A stretch of 23,386 bases of DNA, taken from Firmicutes bacterium UBA5388. GTDB taxonomy: Bacteria > Bacillota > UBA4882 > UBA10575. The notes below the pieces were generated by a model. The model saw nothing but the letters and a program-made list of their open reading frames with translations, had not been told where the DNA came from and made no database searches. The stretch spans positions 10,816 through 34,201 of the forward strand of contig DHOO01000090.1 of NCBI GenBank assembly GCA_002409975.1, in the 5' to 3' direction. The translations under genes were made by a program, and so were the position numbers. Shown here one piece after another: positions 14,596 through 22,261 of the stretch (positions are counted from its first letter, which is position 1; each line of letters begins with the position of its first letter).

Positions 14596-15852
14596 TTAAC
14601 GAAGCTTACGTTGGATTAGGTTTGTCTCCGCCATCGCTCCTGCACTAACCGCTTTCTCAACACTCATGCCACCAATTACAATATTATCCCATATCTCGTT
14701 GCGAATTTCATCGACATCATTGCGACCCACCCCTTCAAAGGGACGGGCGAATTGTAACGAATCCATAGCTATCTTAGCCTCTAAATCGGGAGTGAGTTCC
14801 GGATCATTGACTAAACGAATAAGAGAAGGTAGATCACGAGACTCTAATACCCATTTCCGTTGAACTTCTTCTGAAGCTAGGAATTGAATCCATTGCCAGG
14901 CCAACTTCTGGTTTTGAGTTTTTGCATTTGCGACATAAGCCCAGTGGTGACCAACGGTAGTTGGCTTACTGAGATCATGTCCATCCGGCGCCGGAACGTG
15001 ATGTACTGACCATTTAATATCAGGATGATTCAACTCAAGTCTTCCGCGAGTTACCGGATGGTTAATATAAAAAGCCGCGCGTTCTTGTTCAAATTTCATC
15101 TGTCCGGTAAGGAACGTAGGTGAATCGACTGCTTCGGGTCCGGTCATTAATTGGGCGATCAGATTCCAAGCCTCTAAACCTTCCCGTTCGCCATAAGTAA
15201 CTCGTTTTTTAGCTACATCCACTACCGGGCCGTTTATGCTTTGATGAAGAAACAAATTAATCACAGCCCACTTGTAACGCGTGTCTAATCCTCCTTGAAT
15301 TATTTTCCCGGATTTGTCTCTCTTGGTTACTATACGAGACTGTTCTATCAATTCTGACCAAGTTCTGGGAGGCTTATTAGGATCTAACCCAGCTTCTTTT
15401 AATAGGGTGTCATTTACAAACATGACTAAAGTTTGGACATCCGTTGGTAGCCCATAGTACTTGCCATTATATTTGAATTGGCTCACCGTCCAAGGCAAAA
15501 AGGACGCTTCAATCTCTTTAGTAGTGAAAACGCTCTCCGGTACCGGCGCTAGCAAACCAGAACGAGACATCTCGATTCCAAATCCCATTGGCACCTGAAA
15601 AACATCCGGACCTGTCTTCGAAGCTAAAGCAGTGAGAAGTTTGTCAAAGTATGCATCATAGGGAATAGGTTCAAACTCAATCGTTACCCCAGGATTTCTT
15701 TTCTCAAATTCTTTAGCGACGCTCTCCAAAACCGGAGTTCTTGATTCATGATGGTGTTGCCAGTGACGAATCACTACTTGAGGACTAGCTGCGCCCACAA
15801 GACACAAACTCATCAATATAACCCATGTTAATACCAGACTACCCTTTCTCAT
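14596..15852 (-). CDS. Extracellular sugar-binding protein, family 1 (CUT1)
   Basis: This is the solute-binding subunit of the importer formed with the two permeases downstream. The N-terminus (M-R-K-G-S-L-V-L-T-W-V-I-L-M-S-L-C-L-V-G-A-A-S) is a Sec signal peptide with a likely cut after about residue 21-23. The Cys within it is in the hydrophobic core and not in a lipobox, so the protein is probably free in a periplasm. The mature protein begins V-V-I-R-H-W-Q-H-H-H. Family-1 features include F-E-K-R-N-P-G-V-T-I-E-F, G-P-D-V-F-Q-V, Y-G-L-P-T-D-V-Q-T-L-V-M-F-V-N and W-Q-W-I-Q-F-L-A-S. At 418 residues it is a normal length. AAGGGGA precedes the ATG. The ligand is an oligosaccharide or glycoside by class and cannot be specified further. 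Confidence 0.92.
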   Translation of the reverse strand: MRKGSLVLTWVILMSLCLVGAASPQVVIRHWQHHHESRTPVLESVAKEFEKRNPGVTIEFEPIPYDAYFDKLLTALASKTGPDVFQVPMGFGIEMSRSGLLAPVPESVFTTKEIEASFLPWTVSQFKYNGKYYGLPTDVQTLVMFVNDTLLKEAGLDPNKPPRTWSELIEQSRIVTKRDKSGKIIQGGLDTRYKWAVINLFLHQSINGPVVDVAKKRVTYGEREGLEAWNLIAQLMTGPEAVDSPTFLTGQMKFEQERAAFYINHPVTRGRLELNHPDIKWSVHHVPAPDGHDLSKPTTVGHHWAYVANAKTQNQKLAWQWIQFLASEEVQRKWVLESRDLPSLIRLVNDPELTPDLEAKIAMDSLQFARPFEGVGRNDVDEIRNEIWDNIVIGGMSVEKAVSAGAMAETNLIQRKLR

Positions 15853-15933
15853 AATAATCCCCTTTCTTTAAGCTATTTAGTATTCGTTTTCACCCTTATA
15901 AGAATTACGCCTTACCTCCTTTCATACTTGTAT

Positions 15934-16872
15934 CTATCGATTAATTGCTAGGATCCGCTTAGCATTTTCAGAAAACACCTTTTTTATATCTTCAGGATTC
16001 CACCCCAATTCGCCGACTGCCTTAAGCTGCTCTTCCAAATATCTTTTGACAAACCCCCTTGGTAGCCAACTTGAATCGGAACCAAAGAGAATCCGGTCGG
16101 GCCCGATGGTCTCATAATACCGTTGAAACAAATCATTAAGAGTCCATTTTTCAGGCATCCACCGCATCCATTCATTATTACCGGAAGTATCAATCATCAC
16201 ATTCTCACACACCCAGCAGAGATGGAGAGTTTCTCGCACATAACCGCAGCCAAAATGGGGGACAACAAAAGTCAGGTAGGGGAAGCCTTTGGCGACATCG
16301 TGAATGATCAGAGGGTTGATATTATGATGATAAGCAATGCCACCCCCTCCACCTAAAACGCCAAAATGAATCAGAACGGGAATCTTGAGTTCTTCTGCTT
16401 TTGCCCACAATGGATCCAGTGTTCGATCATTGAGTGGTCTTTTTACTGCCGGCGCAATAATCTTATAACCCTTTAGCCCCCACTCAACCACGGCCTTCTC
16501 CAATTGCTCCACCGCATCGGGCGCGCAAGGATCGTGGTGGGCAAAACCGATGAATCTGTCGGGATAAGATTGTGCCACCTCTCGTAGCGCTTCATTGCCC
16601 CCTCCGGTCACAAAAACAACCTTAGAGATATGATTGGTTTCAAGTTCAGCAAACCATTTACCGGCTAAAGCTTCTAGAGAGTACTCGGCGTTACTGGGGC
16701 GACCAAATCCCCACCGATCCCACCATTTTTCTTGCGCGATTTGGTTTTGATCCATAATATATTCCCATTTTTCTTTTCCAAACCGTGCCTTATAGTCTTC
16801 TCTAAAAGAGGAGAATAAATCAATGCCCCCGTATGGAAAGTGGACATGAAAATCGATGATCTCATACTTCAT
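15934..16872 (-). CDS. Amidohydrolase-2 family metal-dependent hydrolase
   Basis: This is a TIM-barrel enzyme of the amidohydrolase superfamily and the first gene of the sugar operon. Motifs in order are I-I-D-F-H-V-H-F (metal-binding HxH near the N-terminus), G-F-A-H-H-D-P, K-I-P-V-L-I-H-F-G (strand with His), V-V-P-H-F-G-C-G (His), and L-F-G-S-D-S-S-W (catalytic Asp). Relatives include lactonases and decarboxylases; in a glycoside operon a sugar-lactone or ester hydrolase is plausible but unproven. I place the start at 16872 because GGAGG lies 7 bases upstream; an ATG at 16890 has no ribosome site and would encode the SD itself. This gives 312 residues. The binding-protein gene follows after 81 bases. 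Confidence 0.85.
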   Translation of the reverse strand: MKYEIIDFHVHFPYGGIDLFSSFREDYKARFGKEKWEYIMDQNQIAQEKWWDRWGFGRPSNAEYSLEALAGKWFAELETNHISKVVFVTGGGNEALREVAQSYPDRFIGFAHHDPCAPDAVEQLEKAVVEWGLKGYKIIAPAVKRPLNDRTLDPLWAKAEELKIPVLIHFGVLGGGGGIAYHHNINPLIIHDVAKGFPYLTFVVPHFGCGYVRETLHLCWVCENVMIDTSGNNEWMRWMPEKWTLNDLFQRYYETIGPDRILFGSDSSWLPRGFVKRYLEEQLKAVGELGWNPEDIKKVFSENAKRILAINR

Positions 16873-17212
16873 ATTGTTTCCTCCATTCATTTTTTATTTA
16901 TTATTCCTTAACAACCATCTTTGAAACAAGGTACAATAGAATAACCTTAGAAAACAACTACACATTCTATAAATAAACTCTGTTGCTTGTTTGAGAAGCG
17001 AGGGATAGAAAGCAGTAGACCTATTTTGGATGTATAGCTACGTTCTTCAAAATACTATATTAATTTATTCGGGAAACAAACTAATTATCCTTCAAAAAAA
17101 GATCTTTTTTTTTTACATAGTTTTCAATCTAAGTTACTTTGGAAAAAGATGAGTGTTTTTTAGGCGACTGGGCCTTTTTTCTTCCTGAATACCAAATGAA
17201 ATCCTAACACTA
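16873..17212. other. AT-rich spacer between sugar operon and dehydrogenase gene
   Basis: About 320 bases hold no open frame worth calling. The promoter of the leftward sugar operon and any ROK operator should be here, but I see no strong -35/-10 pair. A7-GATC-T10 at 17094-17114 is an A/T palindrome. A weak AGGC/GCCT hairpin with a T6 tail lies at 17162-17180, pointing along the plus strand, where no gene precedes it. Confidence 0.4.
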
Positions 17213-18601
17213 TTAGTTTATCCATGCCTTCTTCAGCACGTCCATGATTTGGTCCTGGGTCGCCCTGCTCCTCGGGATGCCAAACGATGCGCCCAGGGCA
17301 TACTCTTTTGCGGCAATCCAATCAAGGTCAGCGCGACTAAGTCCTGCTTGCTTAAGAGAAGTCGGCAAACCGATCTGTTCGAACAACTTGCTGATGGAGT
17401 CGCCCAGCCATCCAAGTAGCTTGCGCGCTTCGGGGTCTGAAGGAGCAGTCGCCTCTTCCGCAAAGCTTAGGCTCAGGGTATGTTTCTGCTCTGAGCCTGC
17501 CAGGGCGTGTTCGACCCTTTCCAGCCTGAGGGCGGTCGCAGGGTTGTGACGCGCTTGGATCAGGAGTCCCGGTACAAGCAATATCCCCACCATTTGGCCA
17601 TGGGACATGCCGAACTTTGTACAGAAATGTACCAAGGCATGGGGAAGACCCAGGCCGGCGTGGGCAAAAGCAATCCCCATCAAGAGACTGCCCCAGCTTA
17701 GTGTGTCTCGAATGTGCGAGGTGATCTCAATCCCAGAGGTTGTTGCTGAAGTTGTCTGATCCCCTGAACGGTCGGCGCTTCCTGAGAGTGTGTTTTTTCC
17801 CAGCGCGTTCTCTTCATCTAAGATCAGTGCCTTCAGGCCTTGCGCAAGATTTAAAAAAGCAGTAAGCGATACAGCCTGTACCTCAGGAGAGGCCTTGGCG
17901 TGTGTGATGACTTCAAGGGACTGAGCCAAAGCATCCACTAGAGACACTATTGTATACGAAAGCGGTAGGGAATCGGTAAAGGTCGGGTCAGCGATGATCA
18001 TGGACGGAGGGGGGATGTTTCGGATGCTTCGTTTTTCATCGCCTAGCTCTACCACTGCATTGTTCGTACTTTCAGATCCGGTCCCAGAGGTGGTAGGCAC
18101 CGCAATCCAGGACAAAGCCTTTTTTGGGTCTATGGTTCTCTTTCCTGTTTGGAAGGCAGCGATTTCCTGTCCACCTTCTTGATAGGCCAGTCCTGCGATG
18201 GCTTTACCTACATCGAGAGTTGTGCCGCCGCCGATGGCGAGCACCTGATTAGCTTGAACTCTATGTACAATTTCAATTCCTTCGCGAATCGTCTGGTGGT
18301 CTGCGTGGCCTTGCACCTGGAAGAGGTGGGCATTTGGCGTGGTTTGTGCGATCTTCTCCAAGACCTCTTGTATGCTTTGGGATTTAGAGCTTGAGGCGCC
18401 GACGACAGCAAGGACTCCTGGGGGCAGTTTTTCCGGCGCATAGGTCAAATGCTTGGCGCTTAATCCCCGCCCGAAAACTATATGCTTAGATGCTTCCGGA
18501 AGGACGGTACGCTTGAGAATTACTTGACCGGAAGAGGGGTCCGGTTCGATTAGGTCCGGTACATTCCATAGTCCGAGTTGATCACGCTTTAATGTTGTCA
18601 T
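17213..18601 (-). CDS. Iron-containing alcohol dehydrogenase family protein
   Basis: This is a cytoplasmic NAD(P)-dependent dehydrogenase of the group III (Fe-ADH) family. The nucleotide-binding half shows V-L-A-I-G-G-G-T-T-L-D-V-G-K-A (119-133) and A-V-P-T-T-S-G-T-G-S-E-S-T (167-179). The metal site normally reads Asp-x3-His and then two further His. Here it is D223-A-L-A-Q227, so the first His is Gln, while H321 and H334 remain (P-H-A-L-V-H, M-S-H-G). An insertion of about 25 Ser/Thr-rich residues lies at 268-292, and the 462 residues exceed the usual 385. Its base composition is visibly more GC-rich than its neighbours, hinting at acquisition. Substrate unknown. It may be cotranscribed with the small AbrB-type gene that ends 25 bases upstream. 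Confidence 0.88.
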   Translation of the reverse strand: MTTLKRDQLGLWNVPDLIEPDPSSGQVILKRTVLPEASKHIVFGRGLSAKHLTYAPEKLPPGVLAVVGASSSKSQSIQEVLEKIAQTTPNAHLFQVQGHADHQTIREGIEIVHRVQANQVLAIGGGTTLDVGKAIAGLAYQEGGQEIAAFQTGKRTIDPKKALSWIAVPTTSGTGSESTNNAVVELGDEKRSIRNIPPPSMIIADPTFTDSLPLSYTIVSLVDALAQSLEVITHAKASPEVQAVSLTAFLNLAQGLKALILDEENALGKNTLSGSADRSGDQTTSATTSGIEITSHIRDTLSWGSLLMGIAFAHAGLGLPHALVHFCTKFGMSHGQMVGILLVPGLLIQARHNPATALRLERVEHALAGSEQKHTLSLSFAEEATAPSDPEARKLLGWLGDSISKLFEQIGLPTSLKQAGLSRADLDWIAAKEYALGASFGIPRSRATQDQIMDVLKKAWIN

Positions 18602-18626
18602 TTAATTCACCTGCTAACATCACCTA

Positions 18627-18773
18627 TTAAATCGGTGTCAGTACAATTTTTCTATCAACTATCTCTGCTCGTAAATACCCTCCGGTTTTCAAGTCCAGTT
18701 CGGTTCTTATCTTCTGAGGTATAGTGATCTGTCCTGTAGAAGTTATCTTAATATCATAACTTATTAATGACAT
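18627..18773 (-). CDS. Small AbrB/SpoVT-type DNA-binding protein
   Basis: A 48-residue product reads, on the minus strand, from ATG at 18773 to TAA at 18627. It contains I-K-I-T-S-T-G-Q-I-T-I-P-Q-K-I-R-T-E-L-D-L, the swapped-hairpin AbrB motif (x-G-R/Q-I-T-I-P-x-x-I-R), followed by G-G-Y-L-R-A-E-I-V-D-R-K-I-V-L-T-P-I. This is the standard length of a MazE/AbrB-like single-domain protein, which is DNA-binding as a dimer. AAGGAAG precedes the ATG, and a -10 TATAAT lies upstream at 18807-18802. It may autoregulate and control the dehydrogenase gene 25 bases downstream. No toxin partner is visible next to it, so a plain regulator is likelier than an antitoxin. Confidence 0.8.
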   Translation of the reverse strand: MSLISYDIKITSTGQITIPQKIRTELDLKTGGYLRAEIVDRKIVLTPI

Positions 18774-18801
18774 CTTCCTTACATCTTACTCCCTTACTTG
18801 T

Positions 18802-18829
18802 ATTATATTGATTTACTAAAAAAAAGCAA
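18802..18829 (-). promoter_or_regulatory. Promoter of AbrB-type gene and dehydrogenase
   Basis: On the minus strand, TTGCTT (18829-18824), a 16-base spacer and a perfect TATAAT (18807-18802) lie 28 bases before the start codon. The -35 match is only moderate. Confidence 0.45.
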
Positions 18830-18901
18830 CAGACCGCTCGGTGTTTGAAGTGTGTATTCGTGGTGGTTATTATTTCCGGTTTCCTTTCAATTAAATTATG
18901 C

Positions 18902-18931
18902 TATAATATAAATTAACCGAACATACGTTCG
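18902..18931 (+). promoter_or_regulatory. SOS promoter with LexA box
   Basis: TATAAT (18902-18907) is followed 10 bases later by CGAACATACGTTCG (18918-18931), which fits the Firmicutes LexA/DinR consensus CGAAC-RNRY-GTTYS on both arms. The box covers the expected transcription start, so LexA would block initiation until DNA damage. The -35 region (about TTTCCT at 18880-18885) is weak. The UmuD-like gene starts 31 bases downstream. Confidence 0.85.
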
Positions 18932-18961
18932 TAAAAGAAAATTGAAAGGAAAATGTTGACC

Positions 18962-19384
18962 ATGAATCTTCAAATTTATTCCCCGGAAGAATTTTCGGAT
19001 TCAGGTATCCATTTTGTTGGAAAAATTGTCGCCGGTTTTCCCTCACCAGCCGCTGATTACCTGGAAAACATCCTTGACTTAAATAAAGTAGTCGTCAAAA
19101 ATAAGGCCTCAACATTTTACGGGCGGGTTAAAGGTTTGTCAATGAAAGACGCTGGGGTGGATGACGGTGATATTTTAGTAATAGATAAATCATTGGCATA
19201 TCGCAATAATGCGCTAGCAGTATGCTTCCTCGATGGCGATTTCACCTTAAAAAGAGTAAAGAAAACTAAAGATCGACTCTATCTAATGCCGGCCAATAAA
19301 GACTTTGAACCCATTGCGGTTAATGGGGGCGCCGAATTTTCCATTTGGGGAATTGTGACTTATATTGTCAAGAAGGCGTTTTGA
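18962..19384 (+). CDS. umuD: UmuD-like self-cleaving S24 protease, polymerase V subunit
   Basis: This is a LexA-fold protein that is cut with RecA's help and then activates the UmuC polymerase. With the start at 18962 the key positions match Escherichia coli UmuD numbering exactly: cleavage at A24-G25 (V-A-G-F-P-S-P-A), catalytic Ser60 (G-L-S-M-K) and Lys97 (F-T-L-K). That agreement, and AAAGGA 11 bases upstream rather than 2, favours this ATG over the one at 18953. The product has 140 residues. Ala replaces the usual Cys before the cleaved bond, as in LexA, and should still be cut. It is the first gene of a three-gene LexA-controlled operon; UmuC starts 2 bases after its stop. Confidence 0.9.
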   Translation: MNLQIYSPEEFSDSGIHFVGKIVAGFPSPAADYLENILDLNKVVVKNKASTFYGRVKGLSMKDAGVDDGDILVIDKSLAYRNNALAVCFLDGDFTLKRVKKTKDRLYLMPANKDFEPIAVNGGAEFSIWGIVTYIVKKAF

Positions 19385-19386
19385 CG

Positions 19387-20646
19387 ATGTTTGCGCTGGC
19401 GGACTGTAACAACTTTTATGTTTCCTGCGAACGGGTGTTCAACCCTGCTTTAAACGGAAAACCTGTTGTGGTGCTCTCTAATAACGATGGGTGCATTATC
19501 TCCCGATCTAACGAGGCCAAAGCTTTGGGAATCAAGATGGCGCAGCCGGCCTTTAAAATTGCCGATCTTATCGAAAGAAATCAGGTCGCCGTTTTTTCTT
19601 CAAACTATACTTTATATGGCGATATGTCCCGCAGGGTCATGACTACCCTGGCCGCCTTCACCCCGGAAATCGAGATCTATTCCATTGATGAAGCGTTTTT
19701 AAATTTAGCCGGCATACCAGATAAGTTGGAAGATTATGCGCGAACGATGCGCCAAACAGTCCTGAAAAATACCGGCATGCCGGTGAGCGTCGGTATCGGC
19801 TCGACTAAAGTTTTGGCTAAGATCGCTAACCATTGCGCCAAAAAAAGGCCGGAAACCAATGGTGTCCTGGTGCTGGATTCGCCTGCTAAAATCGGCGCCA
19901 CGCTTCGTACCATTGAAGTCGGGGATGTTTGGGGCATCGGCCGGCAGTATACCGCGATGCTTCAATCATTCAAGGTTAAAACCGCCTGGGACCTTACGCA
20001 AATGCCGGATTCGTGGGTCAAAAAAAAGATGACCATCGTCGGGCTACGTATTAAAAAAGAGTTGGAAGGAGAACCTTGTCTGGAAATGGAATTACTACCA
20101 ACAGCCAAGAAAGCGATTTGCACGTCTCGCTCTTTTGGGGAGCTCCAGACAGAGCTGGAACCAATTCACGAAGCCGTGGCCAACTTTGCAAGTTCCTGCG
20201 CGGCCAAGCTTCGTCAACAGAAGACCTGTGCAAAAACGATAATGGTCTTTATTCATACCAACAGTTTTAAGCCGAATGATCCCCAGTATGCTCGGAACAT
20301 AGTCTATAAATTGCCCGTGGCAACCAATAGTAGCATTGAACTGATCAAATACGCCCTAGCCCTCCTGGATTTGATTTATCAGGAGGGATTCCGTTACAAA
20401 AAGGCCGGAGTGATCGTAAGTGAGATCGTACCCGAAACCCGGGTGCAGTGCTCCTTATTTGATGGCGTCGACCGTGTCAAGCAGGACGCGCTGATGCATG
20501 CGATGGATGAAATCAATGCCCGCTTTGGATCTAATGCTGTAAAAATTGCGACACTGGGCACTGGCGCCCGCTGGAAACTACGCCAAGAAAAATTGTCGCC
20601 CTGTTATACAACCCGCTGGAGTGATATTATCAAGATTAAGGTGTGA
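19387..20646 (+). CDS. umuC: Y-family DNA polymerase, UmuC (translesion synthesis)
   Basis: This is the catalytic subunit of an error-prone DNA polymerase V that copies past damaged bases. The product has 419 residues. The palm carries A-D6-C-N-N-F-Y-V-S-C-E-R-V-F (metal Asp6, steric-gate Tyr11) and I-Y-S-I-D101-E102-A-F-L, the two other catalytic acids. Finger and thumb motifs include S-N-N-D-G-C-I-I-S-R-S-N-E-A-K and G-I-G-S-T-K-V-L-A-K-I-A-N; the helix-hairpin region has W-G-I-G-R. The start at 19387 follows the UmuD stop by 2 bases and gives the normal N-terminus; a longer frame from 19345 lies inside umuD. The C-terminus is complete. Confidence 0.95.
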   Translation: MFALADCNNFYVSCERVFNPALNGKPVVVLSNNDGCIISRSNEAKALGIKMAQPAFKIADLIERNQVAVFSSNYTLYGDMSRRVMTTLAAFTPEIEIYSIDEAFLNLAGIPDKLEDYARTMRQTVLKNTGMPVSVGIGSTKVLAKIANHCAKKRPETNGVLVLDSPAKIGATLRTIEVGDVWGIGRQYTAMLQSFKVKTAWDLTQMPDSWVKKKMTIVGLRIKKELEGEPCLEMELLPTAKKAICTSRSFGELQTELEPIHEAVANFASSCAAKLRQQKTCAKTIMVFIHTNSFKPNDPQYARNIVYKLPVATNSSIELIKYALALLDLIYQEGFRYKKAGVIVSEIVPETRVQCSLFDGVDRVKQDALMHAMDEINARFGSNAVKIATLGTGARWKLRQEKLSPCYTTRWSDIIKIKV

Positions 20647-20651
20647 ATGAA

Positions 20652-21365
20652 ATGTGTTTTTTTTACGCGCTCTCTAAGGAAGCACAAAAGTTAAAGAATC
20701 GGATGCAAATTAAATTTGACTTTGAGTTTGAACCGGTATTTTATACCTCTGGTTTTGATTATCCCCAAATGCCCGTGGTCACCAATCAAGAGCCGGATCG
20801 GCTCCAAATGCTGAATTGGGGACTTATTCCGCCCTGGACAAAGCCCGAAGAAGCTTCGAAGATGCGCTCTTATACACTAAACGCCCGCAACGATTCGCTT
20901 TTTGTCAAGCCTTCCTTTAGAAACACTATCCGCCAAAAGCGGTGCTTAGTCCCGGCGACCGGATTTTACGAATGGCGGGAATTTGCAGGTAAGAAGTATC
21001 CGTATTTTATCTATCTTAAAAAACAAGAGATTTTTAATTTCGCGGGGCTCTGGGAGGAATGGGTTGACCGGAGCACAGGCGAGATGATCAAGACCTATAG
21101 CATCATCACCACTGAAGCTAACCGTATGATGTCGAAAATTCACAATACAAAAAGGCGAATGCCGGTCATTTTACCCGAGAGTGTGGAACAAAATTGGCTG
21201 TGTCCCGCTCTAAGCACAGAGGAAATTCTTTCACTGACAAGACCTTTAGACGACTCTTTAATGGAAGCGCATACAATCAGTAGACTTATAACCTCAAAAA
21301 CCGAGCAACGAAACGTACCGGCGATTCAAAATGAATTTCGTTATCCTGAACTGACGGAGCTCTAA
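20652..21365 (+). CDS. SRAP (HMCES/YedK-like) abasic-site protein
   Basis: The protein forms a thiazolidine crosslink with abasic sites in single-stranded DNA through its N-terminal cysteine, shielding them from strand breakage and mutagenic bypass. The start must be 20652, because the catalytic Cys has to be residue 2 (M-C-F-F-Y); upstream GTG 20643 would bury it. AAGGTG lies 9 bases before. Active-site residues are visible: Cys2, Asn77 (L-N-A-R-N), Glu107 (T-G-F-Y-E-W) and His164 (K-I-H-N-T-K-R-R-M-P-V-I-L). Length is 237 residues. It follows umuC by 5 bases, so it is SOS-induced together with the polymerase. Confidence 0.95.
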   Translation: MCFFYALSKEAQKLKNRMQIKFDFEFEPVFYTSGFDYPQMPVVTNQEPDRLQMLNWGLIPPWTKPEEASKMRSYTLNARNDSLFVKPSFRNTIRQKRCLVPATGFYEWREFAGKKYPYFIYLKKQEIFNFAGLWEEWVDRSTGEMIKTYSIITTEANRMMSKIHNTKRRMPVILPESVEQNWLCPALSTEEILSLTRPLDDSLMEAHTISRLITSKTEQRNVPAIQNEFRYPELTEL

Positions 21366-21478
21366 ATTATAGCTTATATATTTCGCATCCGTAAAAGCAT
21401 GCTAAAAAATATTGAATAGGGCCAACTTAGTTGAAATCAAGAAGCGATTAACTCTCAATGTGAGAAAGATCAATAGAA

Positions 21479-21598
21479 GTCGCTCACGCCGGCTACCGAG
21501 TCGCTCATGCCGGTTACGGATGAATCGACCGACCGTCCTGTAGGATCAAAATGAGGCCGGGCGCCTCGACAAGCAAGTTGTTCATGCCGCCTACCGAC
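21479..21598. repeat. Imperfect 21-base GC-rich repeats
   Basis: GTCGCTCACGCCGGCTACCGA (21479-21499) is directly repeated with three changes at 21500-21520. A third, shorter copy (TTGTTCATGCCGCCTACCGAC) lies at about 21578-21598, and its core TTGTTCACGCCG recurs at 21661-21672 inside the next reading frame. A GAGGC/GCCTC hairpin lies at 21552-21566. The sequence is unlike its AT-rich surroundings and could be a miniature repeat family of this genome. Confidence 0.55.
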
Positions 21599-21656
21599 AG
21601 TATTACAAAGTAATGTAAATCATAGGCGGGTGAATCAACAAAGGAGGCCACTTTTA

Positions 21657-22226
21657 TTGGTTGTTCACGCCGACTGTTTTTTACGCCCGGTGAACCAACT
21701 AGGGCTATTTTCTAAGAAGGTGAGATGTGGTATTTTGTCAGGCAGAAATAAGTACCCTGTTACTCAAGGGATTCGTTTTTTACGAGCGGCTAAGGTTCCT
21801 TTTACCGAGTTTCTTTATGAATACGAGGAAAGGGGAGGGACGGCCGTTTGCGCCCGGGAACTTGAGATCGATGAACATGCGGCGATCAAGACTTTAATCA
21901 TGGAAGATGAGAATAAAGCTCCCCTAATCGTCTTAATGCATGGAGATTTAGAAGTTTCCACCAAAGAACTGGCGCGGCTCATCGGGGTAAAAACAATCAA
22001 GCCCTGTGAGCCGGCGGTCGCCAGTAAACATAGCGGTTATCTGGTGGGTGGGACTTCGCCTTTTGGCGTCCGGCGCAAGATGCCGGTCTATATGGAAGAG
22101 ACAATTTTGAATTTGCCCAAAGCTTATATTAACGGAGGAAAAAGAGGTTTCCTCGTCGCCCTGGATCCGCAGGACCTAAGAAAATTGTTAGACCCGGTAT
22201 TAGTCAAAGTGGGGATTAGAGTTTGA
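21657..22226 (+). CDS. YbaK/EbsC-type Cys-tRNA(Pro) deacylase
   Basis: This is a cytoplasmic editing enzyme that removes cysteine wrongly loaded on tRNA(Pro). Family homology begins K-Y-P-V-T-Q-G-I-R-F-L-R (from about 21750) and includes H-A-A-I-K-T-L (conserved catalytic-region Lys), K-H-S-G-Y-L-V-G-G-T-S-P-F-G-V-R-R-K-M-P-V and I-N-G-G-K-R-G-F-L-V. Homology spans about 159 residues, the normal length. The start is unclear. TTG 21657 has a perfect AAAGGAGG 9 bases upstream but adds about 31 residues unlike the family. TTG 21735 gives a normal N-terminus with a distant AAGGTGA, and GTG 21630 is also open. I report the start with the best ribosome site. Repeat-like sequence overlaps the extra N-terminus. 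Confidence 0.85.
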   Translation: MVVHADCFLRPVNQLGLFSKKVRCGILSGRNKYPVTQGIRFLRAAKVPFTEFLYEYEERGGTAVCARELEIDEHAAIKTLIMEDENKAPLIVLMHGDLEVSTKELARLIGVKTIKPCEPAVASKHSGYLVGGTSPFGVRRKMPVYMEETILNLPKAYINGGKRGFLVALDPQDLRKLLDPVLVKVGIRV

Positions 22227-22261
22227 GTCAAACAGAAAAATTCGTTGGCGCGCAAACTCAC

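Noticed and set aside
17094..17114. A7-GATC-T10 as a terminator
   Set aside because: The stem is almost only A-T pairs with no loop, so it would not form a stable terminator. It is kept only as an A/T palindrome.
17244..18441. Several open frames of 60-100 codons opposite or within the dehydrogenase gene
   Set aside because: They are by-products of the higher GC content of that gene. None has a ribosome site or a recognisable motif.
21479..21680. Possible CRISPR or tRNA-like structure in the repeats
   Set aside because: The first two copies are directly adjacent with no spacer, copies diverge, and no cloverleaf or CCA end can be drawn.
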